A stretch of 64,000 bases of DNA from Streptomyces sp. LaPpAH-108 (GTDB taxonomy: Bacteria; Actinomycetota; Actinomycetes; Streptomycetales; Streptomycetaceae), in contig NZ_KB891995.1 in the NCBI RefSeq assembly GCF_000373625.1, positions 542,882 to 606,881 of the forward strand, given 5' to 3'. Below, one piece after another: positions 43,017 through 51,927 of this stretch. Below the pieces are notes generated by a model. It ran no database searches and was not told where the DNA came from. It saw only the letters and a list, made by a program, of their open reading frames with translations. The position numbers were made by a program, and so were the translations under genes. Positions within the stretch are counted from its first letter, which is position 1; each line of letters starts with the position of its first letter.

Positions 43017-43067
43017 TTGTGCTGCCGTCCCGCGCCCCTCCCGCGCGCTCCCGCGCCGCCCCGGAAT

Positions 43068-43085
43068 TCGTGAAGGAATTCACGA
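43068..43085. promoter_or_regulatory. inverted repeat upstream of hppA
   Basis: TCGTGAA-GGAA-TTCACGA is a perfect 7-base palindrome inside an AT-enriched segment, flanked by GGAATT and AATTCC. It is about 220 bases before hppA in a 340-base gap that holds no ORF. It may be an operator or leader hairpin. Confidence 0.45.
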
Positions 43086-43302
43086 GTAATTCCGATCAAG
43101 GAAAGCCCCCGCCGGAACGCTCCCGAACGCCCCGGAACACCATCGGAACGCCCCCGGAAATGCCTCAGCGCTATTACGCCGTTCGGGTTCTCGGTCCTTG
43201 TTCCGGTCCGGATCATTTGCTAAAGACCATGTGCCGGGCAATTCTGTTTACCGTGCCCTGTGCTGATCATCAAGAGCTCAGCCCAAGCCTCAAGGAGGAC
43301 GA

Positions 43303-45711
43303 ATGGCGGGGCTTTCCCTCCCTCAGCCGGATCACTCCATACCCCTCGCGGCAGCGGTCCTGACCGACGACAACCGGATCATGGTCGCGGTGATCGCGGC
43401 CGTCGCCGTGGCCGCGCTCGTGGTCGCGGGCGTCCTGGTGCGCCAGGTGCTGGCGGCCGACGAGGGCACCGACTCGATGAAAGAGATCGCGGAGGCGGTC
43501 CAGGAAGGCGCCAAAGCGTATCTCGCACGCCAGCTGCGCACTCTCGGCGTATTCGCCGTGGCCGTCTTCTTCCTGCTTCTGCTGCTGCCCGCCGACGACT
43601 GGAATCAGCGGGCCGGGCGATCCGTGTTCTTCCTGATCGGCGCGGTGTTCTCGGCCGCCACCGGTTATATCGGCATGTGGCTCGCCGTCCGCAGCAATGT
43701 GCGCGTCGCCGCAGCCGCGCGGCAGGCGACTCCCGCGCGGGGCGAACCGGAAAAGGATCTCACCGTCGTATCGCACACGGCGATGAAGATCGCATTTCGC
43801 ACGGGCGGCGTCGTCGGCATGTTCACCGTCGGCCTCGGCCTGCTCGGCGCCTCCTGCGTGGTGCTGGTCTACGCGGCCGACGCGCCCAAGGTGCTGGAGG
43901 GCTTCGGCCTCGGGGCCGCGCTCATCGCGATGTTCATGCGCGTGGGCGGCGGCATCTTCACCAAGGCCGCCGACGTGGGCGCCGACCTGGTCGGCAAGGT
44001 CGAACAGGGCATCCCGGAGGACGACCCCCGCAACGCCGCGACCATCGCGGACAACGTGGGCGACAACGTCGGCGACTGCGCGGGCATGGCGGCCGACCTC
44101 TTCGAGTCGTACGCCGTCACCCTGGTCGCCGCGCTGATCCTCGGCAAGACCGCCTTCGGCGACGCGGGTCTCGCCTTCCCGCTGCTGGTGCCCGCCATCG
44201 GCGTGGTCACCGCCATGATCGGCATCTTCGCGGTCGCCCCGCGCCGCGCCGACCGCAGCGGCATGAGCGCGATCAACCGGGGCTTCTTCATCTCGGCGGT
44301 GATCTCCCTCGTGCTCGTCGCCGTCGCCGTCTTCCTCTATCTCCCCTCCCGGTACGCGGACCTGAAGGGCGTCACCGACGCCGCGATCCTCGCCAAGGAC
44401 GGCGACCCGCGCGTCCTCGCGGTGGTCGCCGTCGCCATCGGCATCCTGCTCGCCGCCGTCATCCAGCAGCTCACCGGCTACTTCACCGAGACCACCCGGC
44501 GCCCGGTCCGCGACATCGGCAAGACCTCGCTCACCGGCCCGGCCACCGTCGTGCTCTCCGGCATCTCCATCGGTCTGGAGTCGGCGGTGTACACCGCGCT
44601 GCTGATCGGGCTCAGCGTGTACGGCGCGTTCCTGCTCGGCGGCACGTCGATCATGCTCGCGCTGTTCGCGGTGGCGCTCGCGGGCACCGGGCTGCTCACC
44701 ACGGTCGGCGTGATCGTCGCCATGGACACCTTCGGGCCGGTCTCCGACAACGCGCAGGGCATCGCCGAGATGTCCGGCGACGTCGAGGGCGCGGGCGCCC
44801 AGGTGCTCACCGACCTGGACGCGGTCGGCAACACCACCAAGGCCATCACCAAGGGCATCGCCATCGCCACCGCCGTCCTCGCGGCAGCGGCGCTCTTCGG
44901 GTCGTACCGGGACGCGATCACCACCAATGTGCGGGACGTGGGGGAGACGCTGACCGGTCCCGGGGCGCCGCTGACCCTGTCCATGGACATCTCCCAGCCC
45001 AACAACCTGGTCGGCCTGATCGCGGGCGCGGCGGTCGTCTTCCTCTTCTCCGGACTCGCCATCAGCGCCGTCTCCCGGTCGGCCGGTTCGGTGGTCTACG
45101 AGGTGCGGCGGCAGTTCCGCGAGAAGCCCGGGATCATGAACTTCACGCAGAAACCGGAGTACGGCCGCGTCGTCGACATCTGCACCAAGGACGCGCTGCG
45201 GGAGCTGGCCACCCCGGGTCTGCTCGCCGTCATGGCGCCGATCTTCATCGGGTTCACGCTCGGTGTCGGCGCGCTCGGCGCCTACCTCGCGGGCGCCATC
45301 GGCGCGGGCACCCTCATGGCGGTGTTCCTCGCCAACTCCGGCGGCGCCTGGGACAACGCCAAGAAGCTCGTCGAGGACGGCCACCACGGCGGCAAGGGCA
45401 GCGAGGCCCACGCGGCCACGGTGATCGGCGACACGGTGGGCGACCCCTTCAAGGACACGGCGGGCCCGGCCATCAACCCGCTGCTCAAGGTCATGAACCT
45501 GGTCTCGCTGCTCATCGCGCCCGCGGTGATCAAGTTCTCCTACGGCGCCGACAAGAGCGTGGCCGTACGGATCGTGGTCGCGGTGCTCGCGCTCGCGGTG
45601 ATCGTCGTCGCGGTGTACGTGTCCAAGCGGCGCGGCATCGCGGTGGGCGACGGGGACGACGAGGACGAGGGCGAGATATCCAACTCGACGCCCCCGGCGG
45701 TCGTTTCGTAG
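43303..45711 (+). CDS. hppA: membrane proton-pumping pyrophosphatase, K+-insensitive type
   Basis: The 802-residue protein couples pyrophosphate hydrolysis to proton export across about 16 helices. Substrate loops are DDPRNAATIADNVGDNVGDC near 246-265 and GDTVGDPFKDTAGPAINPLL near 710. The sequence VGNTTKAITKG, with Lys where K+-dependent enzymes have Ala, marks the K+-insensitive class. The C-terminus adds an acidic tail (GDDEDEGE). The ATG has AAGGAGG seven bases upstream. It recovers energy from biosynthetic pyrophosphate and is usual in Streptomyces at this place after bldG. Confidence 0.96.
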   Translation: MAGLSLPQPDHSIPLAAAVLTDDNRIMVAVIAAVAVAALVVAGVLVRQVLAADEGTDSMKEIAEAVQEGAKAYLARQLRTLGVFAVAVFFLLLLLPADDWNQRAGRSVFFLIGAVFSAATGYIGMWLAVRSNVRVAAAARQATPARGEPEKDLTVVSHTAMKIAFRTGGVVGMFTVGLGLLGASCVVLVYAADAPKVLEGFGLGAALIAMFMRVGGGIFTKAADVGADLVGKVEQGIPEDDPRNAATIADNVGDNVGDCAGMAADLFESYAVTLVAALILGKTAFGDAGLAFPLLVPAIGVVTAMIGIFAVAPRRADRSGMSAINRGFFISAVISLVLVAVAVFLYLPSRYADLKGVTDAAILAKDGDPRVLAVVAVAIGILLAAVIQQLTGYFTETTRRPVRDIGKTSLTGPATVVLSGISIGLESAVYTALLIGLSVYGAFLLGGTSIMLALFAVALAGTGLLTTVGVIVAMDTFGPVSDNAQGIAEMSGDVEGAGAQVLTDLDAVGNTTKAITKGIAIATAVLAAAALFGSYRDAITTNVRDVGETLTGPGAPLTLSMDISQPNNLVGLIAGAAVVFLFSGLAISAVSRSAGSVVYEVRRQFREKPGIMNFTQKPEYGRVVDICTKDALRELATPGLLAVMAPIFIGFTLGVGALGAYLAGAIGAGTLMAVFLANSGGAWDNAKKLVEDGHHGGKGSEAHAATVIGDTVGDPFKDTAGPAINPLLKVMNLVSLLIAPAVIKFSYGADKSVAVRIVVAVLALAVIVVAVYVSKRRGIAVGDGDDEDEGEISNSTPPAVVS

Positions 45712-45734
45712 GCGGCGTAGGGACGGTCCGGTCA

Positions 45735-45776
45735 ACGGACGGGCGGGCGGTGCGTGCTGACGTACCGCCCGTCCGT
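45735..45776 (+). terminator. terminator after hppA
   Basis: Perfect 12-base arms ACGGACGGGCGG and CCGCCCGTCCGT lie 24 bases after the hppA stop. Confidence 0.85.
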
Positions 45777-45946
45777 CGTGTGTGGGGACGGCGTCCTCCC
45801 CTTCCTGTGGGCATCCGCACGCCGTGAGCCTTCTCTCCTGCGGTGCGAAGCATGACAAAAGCCGACGTAGGGGGCGTTCGCCGGGGGGAAGGTGTGGTCC
45901 GCCGTGTAGATTCCGGGGGCCGAGAGCCAGGGAAGGGACCGATCCT

Positions 45947-46543
45947 GTGAACAAGAAGCTCGCGGCCGCACTGTCCGGCGGTGCGGTACTGATAGTCGCG
46001 CTGACCGGATGCGGCGGCAAGAGCGAAGGACCCGACCCCAAGCTGGGGGTCTGGGCCAAGTCGGTGTGCGACGCCGTACCCGCTCAGGACAAGAAGATCA
46101 GCGCGGCGAACGCGTCCATCGCCAAGATCGCCTCCGACAGCGACCTCGCGCCCAAGGACGCCAAGGAGACCTACTCCCAGGCGTTCCAGGACATGTCCGA
46201 GGGCTACAAGGCGATCGCCGACGCCATCAGCGGCGCCGGTGCGCCCCCCGGGGTCGAGGAAGGCGCCAAGCGCCAGCGGGACGCGGTCAAGAACCTCAAC
46301 GACCTCTCCGCGTCGTACGCCGACCTCAAGAAGAAGGTCGACGACCTGGACACCAAGGACCAGGGCGAGTTCGCCAAGGGCCTGCACGACGTCGCCGACC
46401 GCACCAAGGCGATCGGCAAGCAGAGCGACAGCGGCACCGAGGCGCTCAAGCGCCTGGAGCAGGGCGACGTCCGCGAGGCGATCGCGGAGCAGGCCAGCTG
46501 CAAGGCCGCGGGCTCGGCGTCGGCGTCCGCGCAGGCGGGCTGA
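45947..46543 (+). CDS. small lipoprotein of unknown function
   Basis: The 198-residue protein has the signal peptide MNKKLAAALSGGAVLIVALTGC with lipobox LTGC at residues 19-22. The mature part is almost all helical with heptad-like charged segments (DLKKKVDDLDTKDQGEFAKGL) and an SASASA tail. Two cysteines remain (one near 44 and one near 187), suggesting a disulfide. No enzyme motif is visible. The GTG at 45947 has GGAAGGGA upstream. It is probably an envelope-attached scaffold protein, but this is only inferred. Confidence 0.75.
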   Translation: MNKKLAAALSGGAVLIVALTGCGGKSEGPDPKLGVWAKSVCDAVPAQDKKISAANASIAKIASDSDLAPKDAKETYSQAFQDMSEGYKAIADAISGAGAPPGVEEGAKRQRDAVKNLNDLSASYADLKKKVDDLDTKDQGEFAKGLHDVADRTKAIGKQSDSGTEALKRLEQGDVREAIAEQASCKAAGSASASAQAG

Positions 46544-46663
46544 CGGCGCCCGCCCCGGCCGGGCGCGCGGCGAAGCCGCTCCCGCCCGGCGCCCCCGCGC
46601 GCTGCCCGGCCGCCCCGGCCGGGCGACACCGGTCACCCCGGCGCGGCGGGCCACAATGGGGAC

Positions 46664-48196
46664 GTGACTGACACCGGCTCCGCTCCCCTGCCCGCCGCCG
46701 ACCGACCCGGCACCACCGCCCAGCTGCGCGACGCCCTCCTCGCGGCCTCCTTCACCGCCGACGGTCTGCTCGACCTGCTCGGCGCCCCCGCGTACGCGGC
46801 GCTGGCCCGCAGCGAGACCGTGCCCGCGCTCCGCGCGACCCGGGGTGAGACGCCGCTGGAGGCGCTGGTGCGGCTCTTCCTGCTCCAGCAGCCCGTGCCG
46901 TCCGCGCGCCTGGCCGGCGTCCTGCCCGTCGACGACGCGGTGGACGCGGGCTGGCTCACGCGCGTGGGCGACGACGAGGTGGCCGCGACGGTGGACGTAC
47001 GGCCCTACGGCGGTCCCGACGGCGAGGACTGGTTCATCGTGTCCGACCTCGGCTGCGCGGTCGGCGGCGCGGGCGGCATCGGCCAGCGCGCCGAGAACGT
47101 CGTCCTCGGGGTGGGCGGCGCCTCCACGACGCTGGCCGGGATCACCGTGCGCACGCCTGTCGGCTCCGCGCTCGACCTCGGCACCGGCTCCGGCATCCAG
47201 GCGCTGCACGCCGCCCAGCACGCCACGCGCGTGACGGCCACCGACCTCAACCCGCGCGCGCTGCACATCACCGCGCTCACCCTCGCGCTCTCCGGCGCGC
47301 CCGCCGCCGATCTGCGCGAGGGCTCGCTGTTCGAACCGGTGCGCCAGGACGAGACGTTCGACCTGATCGTCTCCAACCCGCCCTTCGTCATCTCGCCCGG
47401 TGCCCGGCTCACCTACCGGGACGGCGGGATGAGCGGGGACGATCTGTGCCGCACGCTCGTTCAGCAGGCGGGGGACCGGCTGAACGAGGGCGGGTTCGCG
47501 CAGTTCCTCGCCAACTGGCAGCACGTGGAGGGGGAGGACTGGCAGGAGCGGCTCAGGTCGTGGGTGCCGCGCGGGTGCGACGCGTGGATCGTGCAGCGCG
47601 AAGTGCAGGACGTCACGCAGTACGCCGAGCTGTGGCTGCGGGACGCCGGGGACCACCGCGAGGACCCGGCGGAGTATCAGGCGCGGTACGACGCCTGGCT
47701 CGACGCGTTCGAGGCGCGCAAGGTCAAGGGGATCGGCTTCGGCTGGATCACCCTGCGCAAGACGGCGGCGGCCGAGCCGTCCATCGTCGTGGAGGAGTGG
47801 CCGCACGCGGTCGAACAGCCCCTCGGCGACGCGATCCGCGCCCACTTCGAGCGCGTCGCCCACTTGCGCGAGCACGACGACGCGGCCCTGCTGGAGGGGC
47901 ACTTCAGGCTGGCCGCCGAGGTGGTCCAGGAACAGGTCGGGCTCCCCGGTGCCGAGGACCCCGAGCACGTGGTGCTCCGTCAGCACCGGGGCATGTGCCG
48001 TGCCACCAAGGTCGACACCATCGGCGCGGGCTTCGCGGGCGTCTGCGACGGCACGCTGAGCGCGGGCCGCATCCTGGACGCCATCGCCCAGCTGGTCGGC
48101 GAGGACCCGGTGGCCCTGCGCGACCGCACCCCGGCCCAGATCCGGCTGCTGGTGGAGCAGGGCTTCCTGGAGCCGGTCGGCCGACCGGCCGCCTGA
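46664..48196 (+). CDS. class I SAM-dependent methyltransferase with NPPF motif
   Basis: The 510-residue protein has a helical N-terminal domain of about 130 residues. The Rossmann core follows, with SALDLGTGSGIQALHAA near 168 (SAM binding), VTATDLNPRALHI, and the catalytic LIVSNPPFVISPG near 228. The NPPF box indicates N-methylation of amide or amino groups (HemK, RlmA, or related). A C-terminal domain of about 170 residues follows, unlike HemK or RsmC. The target is unknown. The GTG start has only a weak GGGGA before it. It is followed by short repeats and a terminator. Confidence 0.85.
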   Translation: MTDTGSAPLPAADRPGTTAQLRDALLAASFTADGLLDLLGAPAYAALARSETVPALRATRGETPLEALVRLFLLQQPVPSARLAGVLPVDDAVDAGWLTRVGDDEVAATVDVRPYGGPDGEDWFIVSDLGCAVGGAGGIGQRAENVVLGVGGASTTLAGITVRTPVGSALDLGTGSGIQALHAAQHATRVTATDLNPRALHITALTLALSGAPAADLREGSLFEPVRQDETFDLIVSNPPFVISPGARLTYRDGGMSGDDLCRTLVQQAGDRLNEGGFAQFLANWQHVEGEDWQERLRSWVPRGCDAWIVQREVQDVTQYAELWLRDAGDHREDPAEYQARYDAWLDAFEARKVKGIGFGWITLRKTAAAEPSIVVEEWPHAVEQPLGDAIRAHFERVAHLREHDDAALLEGHFRLAAEVVQEQVGLPGAEDPEHVVLRQHRGMCRATKVDTIGAGFAGVCDGTLSAGRILDAIAQLVGEDPVALRDRTPAQIRLLVEQGFLEPVGRPAA

Positions 48197-48207
48197 CCAC
48201 CCGGCCG

Positions 48208-48254
48208 ACGGACACGGAAAGGGCGGACACGGCAAGGGCGGACACGGAAAGGGC
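48208..48254. repeat. three-copy 15-base tandem repeat
   Basis: Units of the type GGACACGGAAAGGGC are repeated three times right after the methyltransferase stop and lead into a terminator hairpin. They do not code for protein. Confidence 0.8.
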
Positions 48255-48277
48255 GGGTACGGCTGCCGTACCCGCCC
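48251..48277 (+). terminator. terminator after the methyltransferase gene
   Basis: GGGCGGGTACGG-CTG-CCGTACCCGCCC is a perfect 12-base hairpin with a 3-base loop. Confidence 0.88.
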
Positions 48278-48499
48278 TCCCCGTGCCTGCGTAACCGCCA
48301 CCCGATCTTCGCCGTACGCCCCGGGCACCACGCCGCGCCGGAAAGCGGCTGGAGAACGGCCGGAAAAGTGTGCTCCGCCACCCCCGTCCCGCCCCGGCGG
48401 AGCCTGTCGTTCACCCGGACGTCGCCGCCCTGTCGATCGCCCGTGGCACGCTCCCCGCGCCGAAGCGGGACGGAGCGGGAAGAGAGGGGCGGGCGGGGT

Positions 48500-48697
48500 A
48501 TGGAGAGCGGTCCGGCGGTGTTCGCGGGAGTGGTGTTCGCGCTGTTCGGAGGGGGTCTGCTGGTGTGGACCGGGGTCCGGGTGCGGCGGCGGGAGCCGGT
48601 GGCCCACGGGGTCGGGCAGACCACCTCGGCCACGCTTGCCGTGGTGGGCGGGGCCGTCGCGCTGGGGCTGGCCGCGTACTGTCTGACGCGTCTCTGA
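48500..48697 (+). CDS. small two-helix membrane protein
   Basis: The 65-residue protein has helices at 5-25 (AVFAGVVFALFGGGLLVWTG) and 43-62 (SATLAVVGGAVALGLAAYCL) with a basic loop of VRVRRREPVAHG between. No family is recognised. The GGGGCGGGCGGGG upstream may serve as ribosome site. Similar small proteins often stand before topA in Streptomyces; function unknown. Confidence 0.6.
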   Translation: MESGPAVFAGVVFALFGGGLLVWTGVRVRRREPVAHGVGQTTSATLAVVGGAVALGLAAYCLTRL

Positions 48698-48934
48698 GAT
48701 CCGGGGCGGAGCGTCGCGCTCCGGACGCGGGCCGCGGACCGAGCGGGGACTCCGGGCGGCAGGAATGCCGGTAGTCGGGTTACCGTTCGAGTGGCCGTTG
48801 TGGGCTTTTCCCGTTTGACACGGGGGCGGGATGTACCGTCACACTCCGCAGCGTCACACGTGCCAGAAGCACGCCGCGACCCCGGGACCAAGGCCCTGGG
48901 GAGGCCCAAGCGTCGACCGGAGAGAAGAGCGAAG

Positions 48935-51766
48935 TTGTCCCCGACCAGCGAGACCGCACAGGGCGGCCGCCGACTCGTCATCGTCGAGTCGCCTGCCAAG
49001 GCGAAGACGATCAAGGGTTACCTCGGCCCCGGCTACGTAGTCGAGGCCAGCGTCGGGCACATCCGGGACCTTCCGAACGGCGCCGCCGAGGTGCCCGACA
49101 AGTACACCGGCGAGGTCCGCCGCCTCGGTGTGGACGTCGACCATGACTTCCAGCCGATCTATGTGATCAACGCCGACAAGAAGGCGCAGGTCAAGAAGCT
49201 CCGGGACCTGATGAAGGATTCCGTCGAGCTGTTCCTCGCCACCGATGAGGACCGCGAGGGCGAGGCCATCGCCTGGCACCTCCAGGAAGTCCTCAAGCCG
49301 AAGATCCCCGTCAAGCGGATGGTCTTCCACGAGATCACCAAGGACGCGATCCGCGAGGCCGTCGCCAACCCGCGCGAGCTGAACAAGAAGCTGGTCGACG
49401 CCCAGGAGACCCGCCGCATCCTCGACCGCCTCTACGGCTACGAGGTCTCGCCGGTCCTGTGGAAGAAGGTCATGCCGCGCCTGTCGGCCGGGCGTGTCCA
49501 GTCGGTGGCCACCCGGCTCATCGTCGAGCGCGAGCGCGACCGCATCGCCTTCCGCTCCGCCGAGTACTGGGACCTGACCGGCACCTTCGCCACCGGCCGC
49601 GCCGGTGACCCCTCCGACCCGTCGTCGCTGGTCGCCCGGCTGCAGACGGTCGACGGCCGCCGTATCGCGCAGGGCCGCGACTTCGACTCCCTCGGGCAGC
49701 TCAAGAGCCCGAACACCCTCCACCTGGACGAGGTCAGCGCGCGCGCTCTGGCCGCCGCCCTGGAGACCACCCGGTTCTCCGTGCGCTCGGTCGAGTCCAA
49801 GCCGTACCGCCGCTCGCCGTACGCCCCGTTCCGTACGACCACCCTCCAGCAGGAGGCCAGCCGCAAGCTCGGCTTCGGCGCGAAGGCGACCATGCAGGTC
49901 GCCCAGAAGCTGTACGAGAACGGCTACATCACCTATATGCGTACCGACTCCACGACGCTCAGCGACACCGCTGTCGCCGCGGCGCGTGCGCAGGTCACGC
50001 ACCTCTACGGCGCCGACTACCTCCCGCCGCAGCCGCGCACCTACGCGGGCAAGGTCAAGAACGCCCAGGAGGCGCACGAGGCGATCCGCCCCTCCGGCGA
50101 CCGCTTCCGCACCCCGGCCGAGACGGGCCTGACCGGCGACCAGTTCCGGCTCTACGAGCTGATCTGGAAGCGCACCGTCGCCTCCCAGATGAAGGACGCG
50201 ATCGGCAACAGCGTCACCGTCAAGATCGGCGGCACCTCCGCCGACGGCCGGGACGTGGAGTTCAGCGCCTCCGGCAAGACGATCACCTTCCACGGCTTCC
50301 TCAAGGCCTACGTGGAGGGCGCCGACGACCCGAACGCCGAGCTGGACGACCGCGAGCGCCGGCTGCCCCAGGTGGCCGAGGGCGACCCGCTGGCCGCCGA
50401 CCAGATCACGGTCGACGGTCACGCCACCAAGGCCCCGGCCCGCTACACCGAGGCGTCCCTGGTCAAGGAGCTGGAAGAGCGCGAGATCGGCCGCCCGTCG
50501 ACCTACGCGTCGATCATCGGCACGATCCTGGACCGCGGCTACGTCTTCAAGAAGGGCACGGCCCTGGTGCCGTCCTTCCTGTCCTTCGCCGTGGTCAACC
50601 TGCTGGAGAAGCACTTCGGCCGACTGGTCGACTACGACTTCACCGCTCGCATGGAGGACGACCTCGACCGCATCGCGCGCGGTGAGGCCCAGTCCGTGCC
50701 GTGGCTCAAGCGCTTCTACTTCGGCGAGGGCCTGGAGGCCTCCGGTGCCGCCGCCGACGCGGGCAACGGCGACGGCGACCACCTCGGCGGCCTCAAGGAA
50801 CTGGTCACCGACCTGGGCGCGATCGACGCCCGCGAGGTGTCCTCCTTCCCGGTCGGCGACGGCATCGTGCTGCGCGTGGGCCGCTACGGCCCGTACATCG
50901 AGCGGGGCGAGAAGGACACCGAGCAGCACCAGCGCGCGGACGTCCCCGAGGACCTGGCCCCGGACGAGCTGACCGTCGAGCTGGCCGAGGAACTGCTGGC
51001 CAAGCCCAGCGGCGACTTCGAGCTGGGCGCCGACCCGGTCACCGGCCACCAGATCATCGCCAAGGACGGCCGCTACGGCCCCTATGTCACCGAGGTGCTT
51101 CCCGAGGGCACCCCGAAGACCGGCAAGAACGCGGTCAAGCCGCGCACGGCCTCCCTCTTCAAGTCCATGTCGCTCGACACGGTCACCCTCGACGACGCCC
51201 TCAAGCTGATGTCGCTGCCCCGCGTGGTCGGCACCGACGCCGAGGGCGTGGAGATCACCGCGCAGAACGGCCGCTACGGCCCGTACCTGAAGAAGGGCAC
51301 GGACTCGCGCTCGCTCACCTCCGAGGACCAGATCTTCACGATCACCCTGGAGGAGGCGCTGGCGATCTACGCCCAGCCCAAGCAGCGCGGGCGGGCCGCC
51401 GCCAAGCCGCCGCTGAAGGAGCTGGGCGAGGACCCGGTCTCCGGCAAGCCGGTCGTGGTCAAGGACGGCCGCTTCGGTCCGTACGTCACCGACGGGGAGA
51501 CCAACGCCACCCTGCGCTCCGGCGACAGTGTGGAGGAGATCACCCCGGAGCGCGGCTTCGAACTGCTCGCCGAGAAGCGGGCCAAGGGCCCCGCCAAGAA
51601 GACGGCGGCGAAGAAGGCCACGGCCAAGAAGACGGCTCCGGCGAAGAAGACCGCCGCCAAGAAGACGACGGCGAAGAAGACGACCGCCAAGAAGACGACC
51701 ACGGCGAAGAAGACCGTCGCCGCCAAGAAGACGGCCTCTTCCGGCTCCTCCGGCACGGAGGACTGA
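48935..51766 (+). CDS. topA: DNA topoisomerase I
   Basis: The 943-residue type IA topoisomerase relaxes negative supercoils. It has the Toprim domain VIVESPAKAKTIKGYLGPG (residues 15-33), DEDREGEAIAWHLQEVL near 106, and the active-site tyrosine in NGYITYMRTDSTT near 330. Instead of zinc fingers it carries four or so C-terminal repeats around GRYGPYI/GRFGPYV, and ends in a 50-residue Lys/Ala/Thr tail typical of streptomycetes that gives processivity. The start is TTG at 48935, matching the known N-terminus SPTSE; the frame is open to 48791. A hairpin follows. Confidence 0.96.
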   Translation: MSPTSETAQGGRRLVIVESPAKAKTIKGYLGPGYVVEASVGHIRDLPNGAAEVPDKYTGEVRRLGVDVDHDFQPIYVINADKKAQVKKLRDLMKDSVELFLATDEDREGEAIAWHLQEVLKPKIPVKRMVFHEITKDAIREAVANPRELNKKLVDAQETRRILDRLYGYEVSPVLWKKVMPRLSAGRVQSVATRLIVERERDRIAFRSAEYWDLTGTFATGRAGDPSDPSSLVARLQTVDGRRIAQGRDFDSLGQLKSPNTLHLDEVSARALAAALETTRFSVRSVESKPYRRSPYAPFRTTTLQQEASRKLGFGAKATMQVAQKLYENGYITYMRTDSTTLSDTAVAAARAQVTHLYGADYLPPQPRTYAGKVKNAQEAHEAIRPSGDRFRTPAETGLTGDQFRLYELIWKRTVASQMKDAIGNSVTVKIGGTSADGRDVEFSASGKTITFHGFLKAYVEGADDPNAELDDRERRLPQVAEGDPLAADQITVDGHATKAPARYTEASLVKELEEREIGRPSTYASIIGTILDRGYVFKKGTALVPSFLSFAVVNLLEKHFGRLVDYDFTARMEDDLDRIARGEAQSVPWLKRFYFGEGLEASGAAADAGNGDGDHLGGLKELVTDLGAIDAREVSSFPVGDGIVLRVGRYGPYIERGEKDTEQHQRADVPEDLAPDELTVELAEELLAKPSGDFELGADPVTGHQIIAKDGRYGPYVTEVLPEGTPKTGKNAVKPRTASLFKSMSLDTVTLDDALKLMSLPRVVGTDAEGVEITAQNGRYGPYLKKGTDSRSLTSEDQIFTITLEEALAIYAQPKQRGRAAAKPPLKELGEDPVSGKPVVVKDGRFGPYVTDGETNATLRSGDSVEEITPERGFELLAEKRAKGPAKKTAAKKATAKKTAPAKKTAAKKTTAKKTTAKKTTTAKKTVAAKKTASSGSSGTED

Positions 51767-51786
51767 GCCTCCGGGACTCCTCCCGT

Positions 51787-51822
51787 ACGCCCCGGTACCG
51801 CCCGCGCGCGGTGCCGGGGCGT
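51787..51822 (+). terminator. terminator after topA
   Basis: ACGCCCCGGTACCGC pairs with GCGGTGCCGGGGCGT with one G-T wobble and a 6-base loop, 20 bases beyond the stop. Confidence 0.8.
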
Positions 51823-51927
51823 CGGCGTGTCGTCGCGATGTGAGCACCCGGTGTACGTCCAGGGGCAGAGCGGGACCGAGGGGGCAAGGAGGGCATGGGT
51901 GTCAGCGGCTGCGGATAGGCTGAACGC

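Noticed and set aside
45530..48607. Thousand-residue minus-strand frame opposite the lipoprotein and methyltransferase genes
   Set aside because: It is antisense to well-recognised genes, has the composition of high-GC shadow frames, and shows no domain.
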